Shown piece after piece: positions 38,991 through 51,300 of a DNA stretch of 64,000 nt; position 1 is the stretch's first letter; every line of letters begins with the position of its first letter. Source of the DNA: Prinia subflava (Eukaryota; Chordata; Aves; Passeriformes; Cisticolidae); assembly GCF_021018805.1 (NCBI RefSeq), contig NC_086248.1, positions 56,425,485 through 56,489,484 on the forward strand, written 5' to 3'. The position numbers and the translations under genes were made by a program. The notes under the pieces were generated by a model. It was given only the letters and a program-made list of their open reading frames with translations. It did no database searches and was not told the origin of the DNA.

Positions 38991-39009
38991 AATTAAAGGA
39001 AAATCTTAC

Positions 39010-39078
39010 CCTCTTTTTAAAAAACTGAAAGGCTGAGCACTTCTTGACTGGAAATCCATTCATGTCTTTGTTGACCAT
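39010..39078 (-). CDS. SGK1: SGK1 long isoform, coding exon 1 (residues 1-23)
   Basis: This is the first coding exon of the long N-terminal isoform of serum/glucocorticoid-regulated kinase 1, an AGC-family Ser/Thr kinase that regulates ion channels and transporters. Read on the minus strand, the ATG at 39078 has a strong Kozak context (A at -3, G at +4). It encodes 23 residues starting MVNKDMNGFPVKK and ending QFFKKR, which match the human isoform-2 (SGK1.1) N-terminus as I remember it. The exon stops at 39010 and is followed directly by a GTAAGA donor (39009-39004), phase 0. The frame is open upstream to a TAG at 39247-39249, but no in-frame ATG lies between, so 39078 is the start. In mammals this N-terminus replaces the degradation signal of the short isoform, and basic residues K21-K22-R23 bind PIP2 and hold the kinase at the plasma membrane; all three are present here. 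Only the N-terminus of the protein is in the window. Confidence 0.96.
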
Positions 39079-39250
39079 TTTCCCCAGTGAAGGGTACACA
39101 GTGATAGATCCAGAGTGCCAGTGTGGCACTTGTTTAGTGCATCTGTTTTCCTCTGTATCCTTCCAGCTGATGAAGACAGAGCAGGGCAGGAGCTCACTGG
39201 CACGGCTCGGGCAGCTGTCCTTTACACATTCATCCTGCTGCACCAGCTAC

Positions 39251-39280
39251 TGCAGCAGCAGCGGCAGCAGCAGCAGCAGC
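39251..39280. repeat. (CAG)n trinucleotide repeat, one interruption
   Basis: About ten CAG/GCA units with one CGG interruption on the plus strand. In the SGK1 sense direction this reads (GCT)n within the putative 5' leader, about 175-200 bases before the start codon and just upstream of the in-frame TAG. Confidence 0.9.
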
Positions 39281-39587
39281 CTTTTCCAGCTTTCACATGC
39301 AGCTCTCTATCAGCTTCTTAAACACATCCCCTAAATACATATACTCCTGTAAAATCCCGTGACAGCTCTCAGATCACAGGCAGCAGACCTCAGGCTAAGT
39401 GGGTCTCACATAAACCCGGGTCCATCCATCCTGTGAGAGTTACTGGTGCCACATGCTGTATAAGCACAGAGGACACCGTGCTCAATTTGCTATTCTCCTT
39501 CTTCAGGTGGTGTGATTCACTGCTGTTTGAGATGAGAGCTGGTTTTGATTGTGCAAATTTCAGTGGGAGCTGCAGTTCAGCAACAAC

Positions 39588-39664
39588 AGAGAGAGAGAGA
39601 GAGAGAGAGAGGGAGGGACGGACAGAGGGAGGGGAAGGGGGGGAAGGAGAGAGAGAGGGAGAGA
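39588..39664. repeat. (GA)n and purine-only tract
   Basis: A run of about 12 GA units is followed by purine-rich GGGAGG/GGAAGG sequence on the plus strand, making a pyrimidine tract in the SGK1 sense direction. Polypurine tracts like this are frequent near avian and mammalian promoters and can be nuclease-sensitive. Only the composition is seen; any role is inference. Confidence 0.85.
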
Positions 39665-39781
39665 TGCACAGGCAGAGCAGCTGAACACAAATAACCATAC
39701 AAAGGATAGTAGGAAGGTTCAGGGAAAGAGGTGTTGAAAGGCAATATCTTTCCCTTGGGAGAGTGACAGGGGTGGCTGTCA

Positions 39782-39788
39782 TTTTATA
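39782..39788 (-). promoter_or_regulatory. TATA-like box upstream of SGK1 exon 1
   Basis: TATAAAA reads on the minus strand inside CACATATAAAATGAC, 704 bp upstream of the SGK1 long-isoform start codon. Position and orientation suit a promoter for this exon, but such motifs are common by chance in AT-rich DNA and no initiator is obvious. Confidence 0.25.
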
Positions 39789-40860
39789 TGTGAACAGTCT
39801 TTGAGTAAAGAAAAAAGAAACACAGGTCAATTAAAAAAATGTTTTTCTTATGTTGTTCTGATTTAAACAGTGGTACTTTGGAAAAAAGCCCATCCGATGA
39901 TCAATGCAGCAGTGGGTTATGTGACAGGACATGCTGTAGAGAGTTCAATGAGCTTAAAGGAAACCCACAGCTCCTATAAAGTACATTTGCTATATGTGAT
40001 GCAGCCAAATGTGAGCCAAGCAGACACATTTGTTCAGATATTTCTGTAGAAACATAGATATATAGCTTTTAAAACCAGAAGGGTTATTTCATTATAGAAA
40101 AATAGGACTGAAAGAATATTGAAAGGACACCTTTTTTAGCTTCCTTTTTTATTAAATTCAACTGGGTTAAATATCACCAGGTCCAGTGAATCCAATAATA
40201 TGTGTTTAACTAAACTGTAAAGTATCTTTTAATTAAGCTACATTTTCCAGCAAGGTTTGGAAAATAAAAGAGGGTTTTCATGACCTCAGCCTATGTTCTA
40301 GGTGAATAAACTTCAGTTTCAAGAAAAGACCTAATTTCTAATATTGACCTGACTTCTGATTCTAGCCCTAACTTCCAAGATTGGTCAGCCCTGTAATATA
40401 AAATATATTTGTGGATACTGGTCTAATGTAAATCATCTCTATATTTAGGTAAATATACTGAGGGTTTCACATTTTTCAGTGGAAGCCATTTTCAGTAGTC
40501 TTTGAAGATATTGCGTCACTCTTCCCTGTCTTTTTTATCTCCTCTTTTGAAGATCCTTTAATAATAAGAGCTGTGTATCCTATCCCAGTACAAGTTTCCC
40601 ATTATTGCATGTAGAGGTCAAACTATGAACTTACATCTACCACCACAGCTGTTCCCCAGAGAATCTCACATGTCTTTGGACCTGTGCAACTCGCTGGAGA
40701 CCCAGGCTGAGCAGCTTCTAGGCTATGACCTTTTTACAAGTCAGCAACATGCTTTTCCCCATTTTGTACCTTTTGCTCTCCATCACTGTAAAAAATTTGG
40801 CTGCACTCATCTTAGACTTGGAATTTCTTAAGGACATGGTACCATAGCATTCATTCAAAA

Positions 40861-40972
40861 CCTCCTTTCCTCGTACTTATTTCCCCATTTTTTCCCTTTT
40901 CCTTTCCCATCCTTTCCCATCCCTTTTCTGTCCTTTCCTGTCCTTTTCCTGTCTTTCCCCTTTGTCTTTAAT
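40861..40972. repeat. Pyrimidine-rich CCTTT/CCTGT tract
   Basis: About 110 bases almost without purines on the plus strand, with recurring TTTCC, CATCC and CTGTCC units. It is a degenerate pentamer-like satellite stretch with no coding. Confidence 0.8.
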
Positions 40973-40984
40973 TGCAGCAGTCAC

Positions 40985-41130
40985 GGTGGTCACAATAATG
41001 CTCTGAGAAATATTTCTTGGGCAGGTTAATAATTCTGATCACAGCTATGAGGGGAAGGTACAGCCTGATCCCAGGTCACAGATGAGAACACTCATTGGGA
41101 AGATGCTGTTCAAGATCCAAGCAGCACAAA
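40985..41130 (+). mobile_element. Possible MIR fragment
   Basis: The order cacaataatgctctgagaaa, gttaataattctgatcacag, ggtcacagatgagaacactc, gatgctgttcaagatccaag parallels the sense MIR series (cacaacaaccctgtgagg, attattatcc, ttacagatgagg, gacttgcccaagg). It is diverged, with insertions. Confidence 0.42.
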
Positions 41131-44100
41131 AGACTTAATTTTGATTTTGGATGTTCTTACAGGACTGTGTGAAGTGAGGGGCTGAAAAGCCAATATCTCA
41201 TCAGAATTGTTTCACTTTATATAACTAATTGTCACTGGAGCAAGGACAGAGGAAATTTTCCACTCTGCTCCTCTGTCTGGGGCTAATAGATTTTACCAAG
41301 GAGCAATTCAGCCCAGCCCTTGAAACTGATCAGCAATTCAGACTGCCCAGCTAGAGGGACATTGAGGGGATTTTTAGAAAATATGGAATTCTCAATACGC
41401 CTCAGCCAGGTTTCCCTGAAGTGAGCACCATCCTCCTCCACCTTGCAGCCAGTCCCTCAGTCTCATTGATCTCTCATTAATCCTCTGCTGTGCTTTAGAG
41501 CTGTCAGAGCTGTATTCTGGTGCTTACAGATAGAGATGTAGACAATGGTGAGAGTCCAATTTCTACTAGTGGCATCTCTCATTGCTATATTCTGAGCACC
41601 ACGTGCTCTGTTGGCTAATCTGAAATGCAAGAAAATGATTGTCAAAAGAGTGACTTAGGCAAACCAGGCAGCTTGCTGTGCACGTACATTTATTTTTTGA
41701 GATCTTTGATCTATTCAGACACAGCTTTGATCTGTCTCTCAGCCTCAGATAGTTCTCCTGGAATAAGTGGGCACTGTCTTCTCTTTCACAAAAGCATTTG
41801 TGTTGTCTCTACCTCCTCCATAAGATTTTCAGCCTGCTGACTGAGACGCCATTCTCCTTCCAGCCTCCTAAACCTGGCAGCCTGCAGGCTGCTGGGGTGG
41901 TGACTGCCCCTGTGAATGCATGTGAGTCCTGGTGCCAGACATCCAGACCTTTTTCGCTGTTTATTTTGTTTGGGTGTTTGCCTCTTTTCAGCTGAAAAAA
42001 CTATGCACTCAAGCATATTTCTATTAAAAGAGAAAAAACTCCAGCTGATTTTAAAGTAGCCTGATAGTTTTAAAGTTCTGTAGGAGCTATTTTTTGATGC
42101 AGGTGCATTGCTGCAAGGGGAATTACCTTGCCCACTACCCCTGAATCACAGAGAGCTCTCCTTGGCCTTTCCAGGATATCCATATTTTGATTAGAAATCT
42201 TCTCACTCGAAATCCCATTGGCTCTGTGGCCTCCAAGGACTTTATTTGCAAACATTTTTTTTTACTACAGATATCAGAGGGCAGCTCAGTGCCTGCAGAG
42301 CTTATATCTAGCACAGGACAAAAAGGGGAACACCACATATTTGTTTTTACACAAGAAGCCAAAGATTTAAAGCCAGAGATATTTTTCCAAGAAAAAGTGT
42401 TTCACTTTTTTATGATGTCAAAAGCATGACTTCATAATAAACCTAAAATGAGCATAAAATTCCATGTTCATTGCATTTAACTTCAGTCAAAAGGCATAAA
42501 AATTGAGTAGGAAAATAGGAACTTCAGCCAAGCCAACCCACTCAGCTGTGCTTTATTGTGATTGTCACGAAACATCAAGGGCTTTCATCAGCTTGGTGGA
42601 CTGCCAGCTATACCAAACACTTTAAACAAGTCCTGCAGGTACTTCATGCTTTAACAGCCTTTAGCTGTTCCCATTAAATTGTCATATAGTCCCCCAATGA
42701 TAAAATAAGTTTTTTATTAGGGCAGTCAGGAGAGAAATACACGTATATTCTAGCTACAAGATTTTGCAGAGCTGCAAAACACACGGTAGCATTTGAATCC
42801 CTGTGAGGCAGCCCCACAGGGAGAGCAGGAAGGTATTTTTCTTGAAGATCTTCTTGAAGAAATAATATAAACTTAGACTGATAGAGTATACAAAGGGCAC
42901 TAAACCTGGGCCAGATTTCTCATTCTGTCATGCCTCTTATGAACACAGCATACCAATAATTTGCCTTGCTTTTAAATGCTTACAAGTGCAATGTCACAGA
43001 TAACAGGTGGTGAATCAGTCCAGGGTTTATCATGGAACAAGTAGATTACATTGATGAGTTTAATTAGCTATGACCTTAACAAACTAAATCTTTTTCTCCC
43101 ACTGACTAAGAAGGATGCTCAGCGTGAAGTCACAGTTTTTAGTATCACAGCCTTTTTTTGCAGTTCCCTTTGCTGTGCTTTCAAAGTTGCTTTTGTCTCT
43201 GGCAGAGGCCAAAACCACATGTGATAAATAATTTCTGCAATGTTACGGGTTCTCACACAGCTGTTCAGTCTGTGAGTGCTCCTTACCTCACTTCCTCTGT
43301 GGGCAGGGAAAGGTGGATATCTTCCAGCACCCATGACTGATATTTTACCCTGGTATCCAGTGATGAAGAAGGGCACAGCTCATTTACCAGAGTACCCCAG
43401 GACCAGCTCAGAAAGTAAGAACAATAACTGAAGAGAGAAGAATGGGTGTTTGAACACTTTCTAGTCCTTATGCTATCTCCAGAAATAAGACTAGTTGAGT
43501 GTCCATAGGCTTTCATCTCAGCTCTGCCTTAGAGCAGTTCTTGACCCTTCTGTGGTTGCTCCTCTAGCTGTTGTCCTTGTCAGCATCTACCTTGAAATCC
43601 TGTTGAGTGGACACTACCCTTAGGCCAGCTCTCATGTGTTCTTCATCTTGTATTGCTCACAAGCTCCACTTGTCCCCCAGTTTCTACTGGTATTTGCCAG
43701 CTTTGCCCCTGACCATATGCAGCTCAAGACCTCATGGAGTGCATGGTGCAGCTTGTCAGCCAGATTTTCCCACAGTTCTTCCTCTGTTCTTGCTCCATGC
43801 TCTCCCAGTCACTGCCAGGATTGGAGCACTGAGTGACAGGGTGACAGCCCCAACCATCAGCCACCACATTCACACACCAGAAGTTAAAAGTGGTGATTCA
43901 ATGCCTAGCAATAAAAGACTAACATTAATAAACTTGCTGGGAAGAAAGAAAAGCATTTTAACACTTTAGAAGCTTGCTCAAAACTAGCTCTAGTTTTGGT
44001 TGGGATCCTAGGGAAGTCATGGTACTTTCCTGCAGTAAGATAACCCTCACAGTATTACAGGAAGACAGGGTGTTTCTTCAGCTAGGAGAAAAGAAGGATG

Positions 44101-45029
44101 AAGATCCTTCTGTATAGTGCTGTCCAGAAATATGGCACAGCTGGAGGTCCTGAGCTGGGCCCTGCCAGAGCACTCCAGTCTTTCCTTCACCTACCTAGTT
44201 GATTATACCAGTCTTTCACAGCTTGTGCTGGTTGAATAGAAAAGGAAATCTAGCTCCTCCCTAGCACTTCAAACTTCTTAAAAATGGCTTACAACACTTC
44301 CTATTCATACACAATATCAGAAGCAATTTGAAGGTCTGATAGTCTGAAATCCTTCCAGGCCTGGAAGCAATTGTTCCATATTTCACAGGGGAGCTGAAAT
44401 CCCCTTCTGTCCAGCAGCATGTAGTTCCCATTTCCAGCATACAGAGAGCAGGGGATATAAAACTTATTCCACAGGAAGAAAACATCAATCTATATCCTAC
44501 AGGTCGCAAAACAATCACCAGAAAATAATGAACTTTGCTTGCTGCTGACCTGAGCAGAATTCAAACTGTGAAAATTTCCATGTCCAAGATCAGTCAGCTT
44601 AGCTGAAGTGCCTAAGTGAATTTAATTTTTGCATACTTGACTTTCACTGTTTGATTATTTCAGGCATCTCATTTCCTCGAGTATTTCTTAGAGGAGGAAT
44701 GAAAATAAAATGATACATGAAACCATGAAATGAAATAAAACTGACATTCATAAGAGAGGAGATCTGGTTCTAAAGCAAGAAAAACTTCAGCGGAATAGAC
44801 AGAGATGCTTTGTTTGTGCCAGGACTCTGTTTTTCCCAGAGAAGTCCAATGCAGAAAAAAATAAAAAAACAGGATAGAGGAAGGTCATCATTGTTACTGT
44901 AGGCCCTTCATTAGATTTTCTAACTGGACCTTAATTGATCTGTAAGGTTTTTAGATATAGGAAACCAAAAAGCATTAGGGGGGAAAATCGAATTTTATGG
45001 AAACCCTATTGAGTCCGTCATTTTCCCTG

Positions 45030-45300
45030 GCTTCTTTTTCCACTCCTCGAAGCCACTCACGAAGCAGAGCCTCTCTCCAAGCCCAGCAGTGCCTTCTCAT
45101 TAGTGCCTGCCAGAGTGGAGCCGAGGCTGGGTGAGCTCCCTGTGCCTGCTGTCCCTGCAGCTCTCCCTGCCTGCCCCACGGCACCCAGGCTGCTGAGGGA
45201 TTTTCCCAGCCTGCAAGCTGCTGCTGGGTGTGTTATCCCAGCCAGCAGATAGAGCTTGTCAGGGAGAGGGAAGCCTGCAGGGGAGTAAAGCCCCTGTAAA
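45030..45300. other. GC-richer patch in the upstream intergenic region
   Basis: A locally GC-rich, CTG/CCTG-rich stretch with few CpGs about 6 kb upstream of SGK1 exon 1. It has no recognised repeat, splice-site-bounded exon or protein similarity. Confidence 0.3.
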
Positions 45301-48300
45301 ATACCTTCACAATGGACAAATAAAAAAAGGCATTAAAGCTGAAATAAAGGTCTTACCTTGAGAATATCTCACTTACACTTATTTCCCTTGCTATCCACCA
45401 GGATAAGGCTGTGTCATAACATTTACAGGGATGGGGATTTATGAACCATAGAGCTTCTGAGCAGAAAGAAATTGGTAAAGGTCCAAGCTGGGACAGATTT
45501 AAACAAATCCATGGTGCTTTGAGAGTGGGTTAGCAGCTGCCCTGGACTGAAATCCAGGAGTGGAAATCATTAGTGATACCTAGTTACCCACAGAAGACTT
45601 GTTCTCAATCCTCCACCACCGACAACTTAAATGTGGACTCATTACTGGGTTTAGATGCCATCGCAAATAAGTATGCTTTGTGGAGCACATAGCCATTTTG
45701 TAAGGATTTGGTAGTCTAAGCTTCCTACTGCAGGTTCATTTAAAAATGTGCATTTTGCTTAAAAGAGAAAAAACAATCACATCTAGGACACACACTTCTC
45801 TAGGACATTTGCCACTGCTGTCAAGGTGGAGATACTGTTCATTTTCCTCAGCAGGCTCAGCATGCATGCTTGAGTTCTCATGCTGTGGAAATCTGCTCAC
45901 TCTGACTAGCAGGTGGAGAAATGAATTACAGCCACCATCCCTCTAGGCAAAAAAAGAAAATCTATTGGTTTTCACAGCAGTTAGGTGTGAGCTCTCATTG
46001 TCCTTCCCTTTTGGGAGAATTCTTTTTGTCTGCAGATCAGCTATTATTGTTATCTACTCACTTCCCAGGGTGTTTTATCTCAGCTGCCTTTTTCATTCAT
46101 ATCACAGGGCCATTAGATATAAATGCCTAATTGCTTAATGAAATCCAGTGATTGCCATCCTCAGCTTTTGCTCCATTTTTTTTGTCTCTAGCCAGCTGGC
46201 CCATGGGGGAGTACATCTAGACATCCCTTTCTTGATTCCTCTTCACCTGTTCTAGGTCAGTGCCTCAACACTCACTAAACTATAGCAAATTCTCTGTTTC
46301 TTTTAAAAAACAATTCAGTAGAACAGGAGTTTTCTAGCTACTTCAGTCAAGTAAATGACTACATTTAATTTGGGACCTGAAATTCCTTTGTTTTTGTTTC
46401 ATCCTGCCTTGCCATGTAGAAGCAGAAGAAAAACACAATGGTACAAAATCAACATCTTGTAGACAGTAGTACTTAGTCCATCTGAAATGGGCTGGCTTAT
46501 GATTCTCTGGCACAGGGATGAGAAAAAGATTCTGGTATGACCAACATCAACTTAGAAATACTCTGAAGAAACCCAATCTCTCAAAAGTATCAGATGAGTC
46601 ACGATTACTCATTTGCTCCTTCAGCTGGTTGGGGAGGGGAAACAGAGAAATAGCTTATTAATGCTAGCTCATATCTAAAAATTTCAACAACCCACATGCA
46701 GTACAGTTACAGTGTCTGTCATGTAGGGGAGATGGAGCCAAGATCCACCCAGTCTCTGTTGCTTCTCTCCCAAACTTGCAGCTCCACCGTTTAGGTTGCA
46801 GTCAGACCCAAGGTATGAGCTGTCTGTGTAGGAGTGTTTTCAAGTGGTATTTCTCCAAGGCAGTGTAACACTGACACATTCTGACAAGCCACATCATCAT
46901 CCATCCCTCAAAAGGGCAACTGAGGATGGCTGATTTTTGCATTATAGCTCCAGAGCTGCCAAGCAATCTCTTCCTGCTTGTGAGACCTGGGCTAAGCAGC
47001 AGTGGGGTCCAAAAGAGCATGTAACACATTCTCAGGAGGAAAGGGGGATAAGTTGCCTGTCCAGAAGACTACGCTTTCAGTGGTTCAAAGAAAAAAGAGA
47101 CTTGGCTCTGCATAAAGAAAGTATTTGCATACAGACCATTTGAAAACTTTCAGGTAATGTTACGACTGAATTACTTGATTTTATTTTCACAGTAAAATGC
47201 TACAGCAAAACTCCCTTTATAGCAAGGCAAATTAAAGTCAATAATTGTTTCATATGTGCAATGTGGGAATTGCAGTTTTATTTATAATGAAACTTTGATT
47301 ACATTGTAATTGTTCTAACAGAAAAAATATTCCATTTTCTGAGGCTTCTGCTGTGTTTTCAGACTCTGTGTCTGCAGTAATTTATATATTTCTTGACTAG
47401 CATTGTGTAATCACACATCTTTAGGCTTCCCCAGTACTGTGATTCATATCCTCTGATTCTGAAATTCTGGATAAACTCAATGGAAACACTCTCCTTTAGT
47501 TGGAAAAACTAACAGAAATACAGTGTTTTGGATAACCTAGTAAGTCCTGACCATTCTGTGCAGAATCCCAGGGGAAATAGCAACTCATGCTTTTTACTTT
47601 ACTCGAAATTATTCTGCACTTGACATGTCCTCTAGTGCTTTTCCTGTTACAGAACACCACTCTTCCCTTCCAGAAGGTGCTTCCACGACTTCCTACCAGA
47701 GTTTATTTAGTAATTGCCTACAAAGTGTGAGCATGCCTGCACTGAACATCTGGAATGAGAAAGCATCATTGAAAAGACCTTCATGAGCTTGTTCCTAAGG
47801 TAATTAAATGCGTGAATCACATTCATCATGACCTTCTCCCCACTGTATATATGTTTTGCTTCATGCTCATCCATGAAGATCACCTCCAGGTGGTTATTGG
47901 CATTGAGTGTTAAACACTGGTTGATATTTCCCCTAGATGTTTGCACTGGTGAAAGAGTGGTTTAGGACTCTGAACTGTCTGAAGCAGGGATCCATTTTCT
48001 TGGTTTTTTATGTCCAATGCCTACAGGTTTGAAAGCTTCACAGAATAATACATAGTAATAAGCTGATGTTTATCACTTCTGCTTCCTTCATGGCTTTTCC
48101 AATGTCCTCTCCTATTACAAAGGAATACTGTAGGTATCAGGTGGCATAGGAGGAGAACAACTTTACACTTTTAGCTCCTTAGAAACCCTAGGGTAATTGC
48201 ACATTTTACAGTGAAGGAAGAAGTGTTTGTAATTAATATCAACAGATATGGGCATGAAGTGACTGACAACAGTTTGCATTGTGGCCCAAAGCAGTGGGAC

Positions 48301-51300
48301 TTACAGCTGAGACCAAGGGTGTTGTTTCCATGTCACTGATATCAGGACCAAACCGTGAGGTGAATATTCACAACACTGGAGTGAGAAGCATTCAATTTCC
48401 TCAAGACAAACTCTCTGTAGTCTGAAAGTGTGAAGAAAATGTGTCAGGCCTCTCTCTGGACATCCTTTTGTGCAAAGGAAACAGGTTTTCAAGATGTGAG
48501 AAAATTAACACCCCAGATAAAGCTGTTTTGCCAGATGACTTCAGCCTTTTCATATTAAACACTCTTCCACAATAAGACTTGAATTCTTCTGAGTAACAGT
48601 TGTGGGCCACAGCAGTAATGTCCTTTAGCACTTAGCTGGCATTACTAAAGAATTTTTGTGTGTGACATACCTTTGGGAGGGAAAGGTACTATATGAACCA
48701 TTGAAAAGTGGAACCATTTTAACCTGGATTATGTAGAGGGTTTTCCTGTGCTTTTATTTTATAGATACTAATGACATGTTTCACTACTCATGTTATAAAT
48801 TGTCCACGTGACACAGACATTCACTGCTAAATATTTGAGTACTGCGCTCAATGAGATCTGTCACTATTTTTGATCTCAGTGTTCTGAACTGAAGAAACTG
48901 GTACTTCTAAAAGTCTGTTCATACCTACATAGGACATGCAACTTTCTGAAAATCTCTATGATGGAAGTCTGGTGCCATTAAAAATCTGTCTTCAAATTTC
49001 TTCTTGTGATTTGTGTTTTATTCTGAAGGTTTTTCATTTGTCTTATGTATAGGTCCTTGAAATGTCAGGAATTCAGCATACACTGAGGCTGAATTTAGGG
49101 TAAATACATCTGCATCTTTCAGTATGTTATAAAGTACCAGGTAGGTTAAAGAAATCCTTTGATGAGTTATAATAAATGCCTTGGTTCAGATAATGTCGAA
49201 AATATCCATTAACAAATAACATTAGTGCTGAGATACATACCATAATGGATTATGTCCAACTGTATTCTTGATCAAACATAGAGACATCTGATGATGCTGG
49301 AAAAATATAATTAGCAAATTTGATTTTAATATATCATAAACACAATTAACATACAGAAACTTATTCAGATAATGCTTTAGGAATCTAAAGAGAATTCTTA
49401 TTGTATTACAATGTCATATGTCAGGCATTGACACAAAAAGAAAGGTAAAACTAATTAGAGTGTTTCCAGTAAAAAGCACTTTTCATTACAAAATTCCATA
49501 TGTCAAAACTGAAGCTATTCATAGAAGGGGATTGGTTTTAGTAAGTCCCAGGATAATTTAAATTTGAAATTGTCAAAATATCTCTTTTTAGATATTTTTC
49601 TTTAAAGCAAAAGTCTTCTTTTCTGACATAAGATTCTTTTTCTTTTCCTCCACAGCAATTTTCATTACTGTATCATGAAAAAGATGAAAAAATAAAAGTC
49701 AGTTATCAGGAAAAAAAATCATGTTTTGACTAAGCCAGTCTTTTTTATTATTATAACATCACACGGAATTTCTTTTCCTTTTCTCTTTGTCCTGAGTAAG
49801 CTTTGAAATTTCAAAAATTCCTGTAGATCAGAGACTGCTTTGCATTCAGCTCTTGCACAGATGTCAGCATTTGATTAGCTCAGGTACTGTACCACTGGTT
49901 TCAGTTAGGAGTCATGAGACAATGTCAGTATTGTGATACCTATCCAAACTTTCAAGTTCTTTATTTGAGGGCGTATTTTTATAGTATTTCTTTTCAGACA
50001 GATGTGAGTTTAAAATGGTTAATATTTTGCACTTTTTTTTTCTCCCTAGACCTTATTACATTATAAAAAGCTATTATGTGATGTTAGGCCTTTCTTTATC
50101 ATCCAGCAATAAACAGTTGATCCATCAGTGTGTATTTCATGTGCAAATCCTTTGATTTTCTGTTACACAGTTCTGTTGCTGGTTCCATGATTTTTAAAAT
50201 GTCTTTCCTTTGATCTTAAATAAATTAATTTGGAATCACAAGTAATTGACTGATTTTCCTACAAAAAAGCTTTTAACATATTACTTTTTGACCTCTTCTC
50301 TCTCACATGCTGAGAGGAATGTTAAAATTCATACCACGTTTAGCAGAACAGAAAATCGGGGCTTCTCAACTGCTCACTATTTAACTGGATGTTTTTAGTT
50401 AAGACCACAGTGATGTCATGGCCAAAAAGAAACTGCCCCTTCTGTAACAGTCCTGAAATCGGTGCAGGGATGCCATGATAAAAGCAAAACTTTGACCTTC
50501 ACACAGGTCCTTGTCATGAACCAAACCTAAGCATCAAAGCATTAGCTCAATGCACAACTGAGACTTGAATCAGAGGCAGCTCTCTGCAGTATCAGCTTCA
50601 GTTTTGCAGGATTTTGTCACGAGCAGGAGAGCTGCCTGTTCCCAAAGTGACTAAGAATTTTCAAGAGTCAGGTCAAGAGTGAGGCAACACCTGTGCGTGT
50701 GTTGAGGCAAGACACAGGGTTCCTGGCTGGCATGGAGGCTGTGAGCCAGCGCTGGTATCCAGGGCTACATCTTGGCTTTGAGCTCCATGAGTCTATGGCT
50801 GTTCCACGTTTGTTTTACTCAAAGTGCAGACAAAGCAACCTCCCTGTATGCCATGCAGACCTATCCAGAGGGACTGCAAGGAAAGCCTGCACCTCTTTCA
50901 CCAGCTGCAGATGGAAAGGTCCTCACAAGTACAAGAGAACCAAACCCAAATTGCTGGTGCCTCTGGGCCAGTGGCACAATGAAACTCTTGACAGTTGTTC
51001 CACCCCTGTAATGTAGCTCATTCTTTATCTATTGATCAGCTAATCGCTGCTGGCTGGACAGTTGCTGAGTCTGTGCAGGCAGCATGTCACTCGTTTTGGT
51101 GTGTGGCAAGGCTCAGAGCAGGTGGAGACAGGAATCATTAACATACTGATACATATCTATCGCTTATTAATGGAGTAAGACTCCTATGCACATTCAACAG
51201 GACAGTTAAGAGGCCACAATGCCACACAATAATGCTTTTAGAGCAAACTCTGATCCTCTCAGGCATCTAGCAAGGAAAGAAACAAAGGCTTCTAATCATC

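Larger units (their letters stand above)
16367..39009 (-). other. SGK1: SGK1 long-isoform intron 1 (complete, 22.6 kb)
   Basis: The intron is bounded by the GTAAGA donor of exon 1 at 39009 and the TTGGCAG acceptor ending at 16367. It contains no convincing exon. It carries two minus-strand CR1 fragments (20446-20790, 25507-25613), one very old plus-strand CR1 (about 32480-33420), a MIR-like piece (31195-31300) and a poly(A) of 58 bases. It also has a 127-base T/G tract, AAC/AAAC and TAA microsatellites, a CpG-rich patch with a perfect Maf element, and an enhancer-like block at 22840-23345. Confidence 0.9.
39079..39800 (-). promoter_or_regulatory. SGK1: Probable 5' leader and promoter region of the SGK1 long isoform
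   Basis: This sequence lies directly upstream of the exon 1 ATG. On the minus strand it holds a TATA-like TATAAAA (39788-39782), a purine-rich GA tract (39588-39664) and a GCT/CAG repeat (39251-39280). It also contains several upstream ATGs in other frames and an in-frame TAG at 39249. If transcription starts about 30 bases past the TATA-like motif, the unspliced leader would be about 680 nt and would carry short upstream ORFs. The start site, and any splicing in the leader, cannot be read from sequence alone. The association with exon 1 is firm; the promoter assignment is inference. Confidence 0.45.

Noticed and set aside
38899..39243. Reading the SGK1 exon 1 frame as a 114-residue protein
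   Set aside because: The apparent start is GTG, not ATG, and the frame runs past the GTAAGA donor into an intronic TAA/GAAA repeat. Only the 23 codons at 39078-39010 match SGK1.
39588..39664. GA repeat as a GAGA-factor array
   Set aside because: A microsatellite explains it, and GAGA-factor biology of this kind is not established for vertebrate promoters.
39390..39830. 146-codon minus-strand frame upstream of SGK1
   Set aside because: Its Ser/Pro/Leu-rich part is the GA microsatellite in translation. It overlaps the presumed promoter and leader and has no similarity; the real coding start is at 39078.
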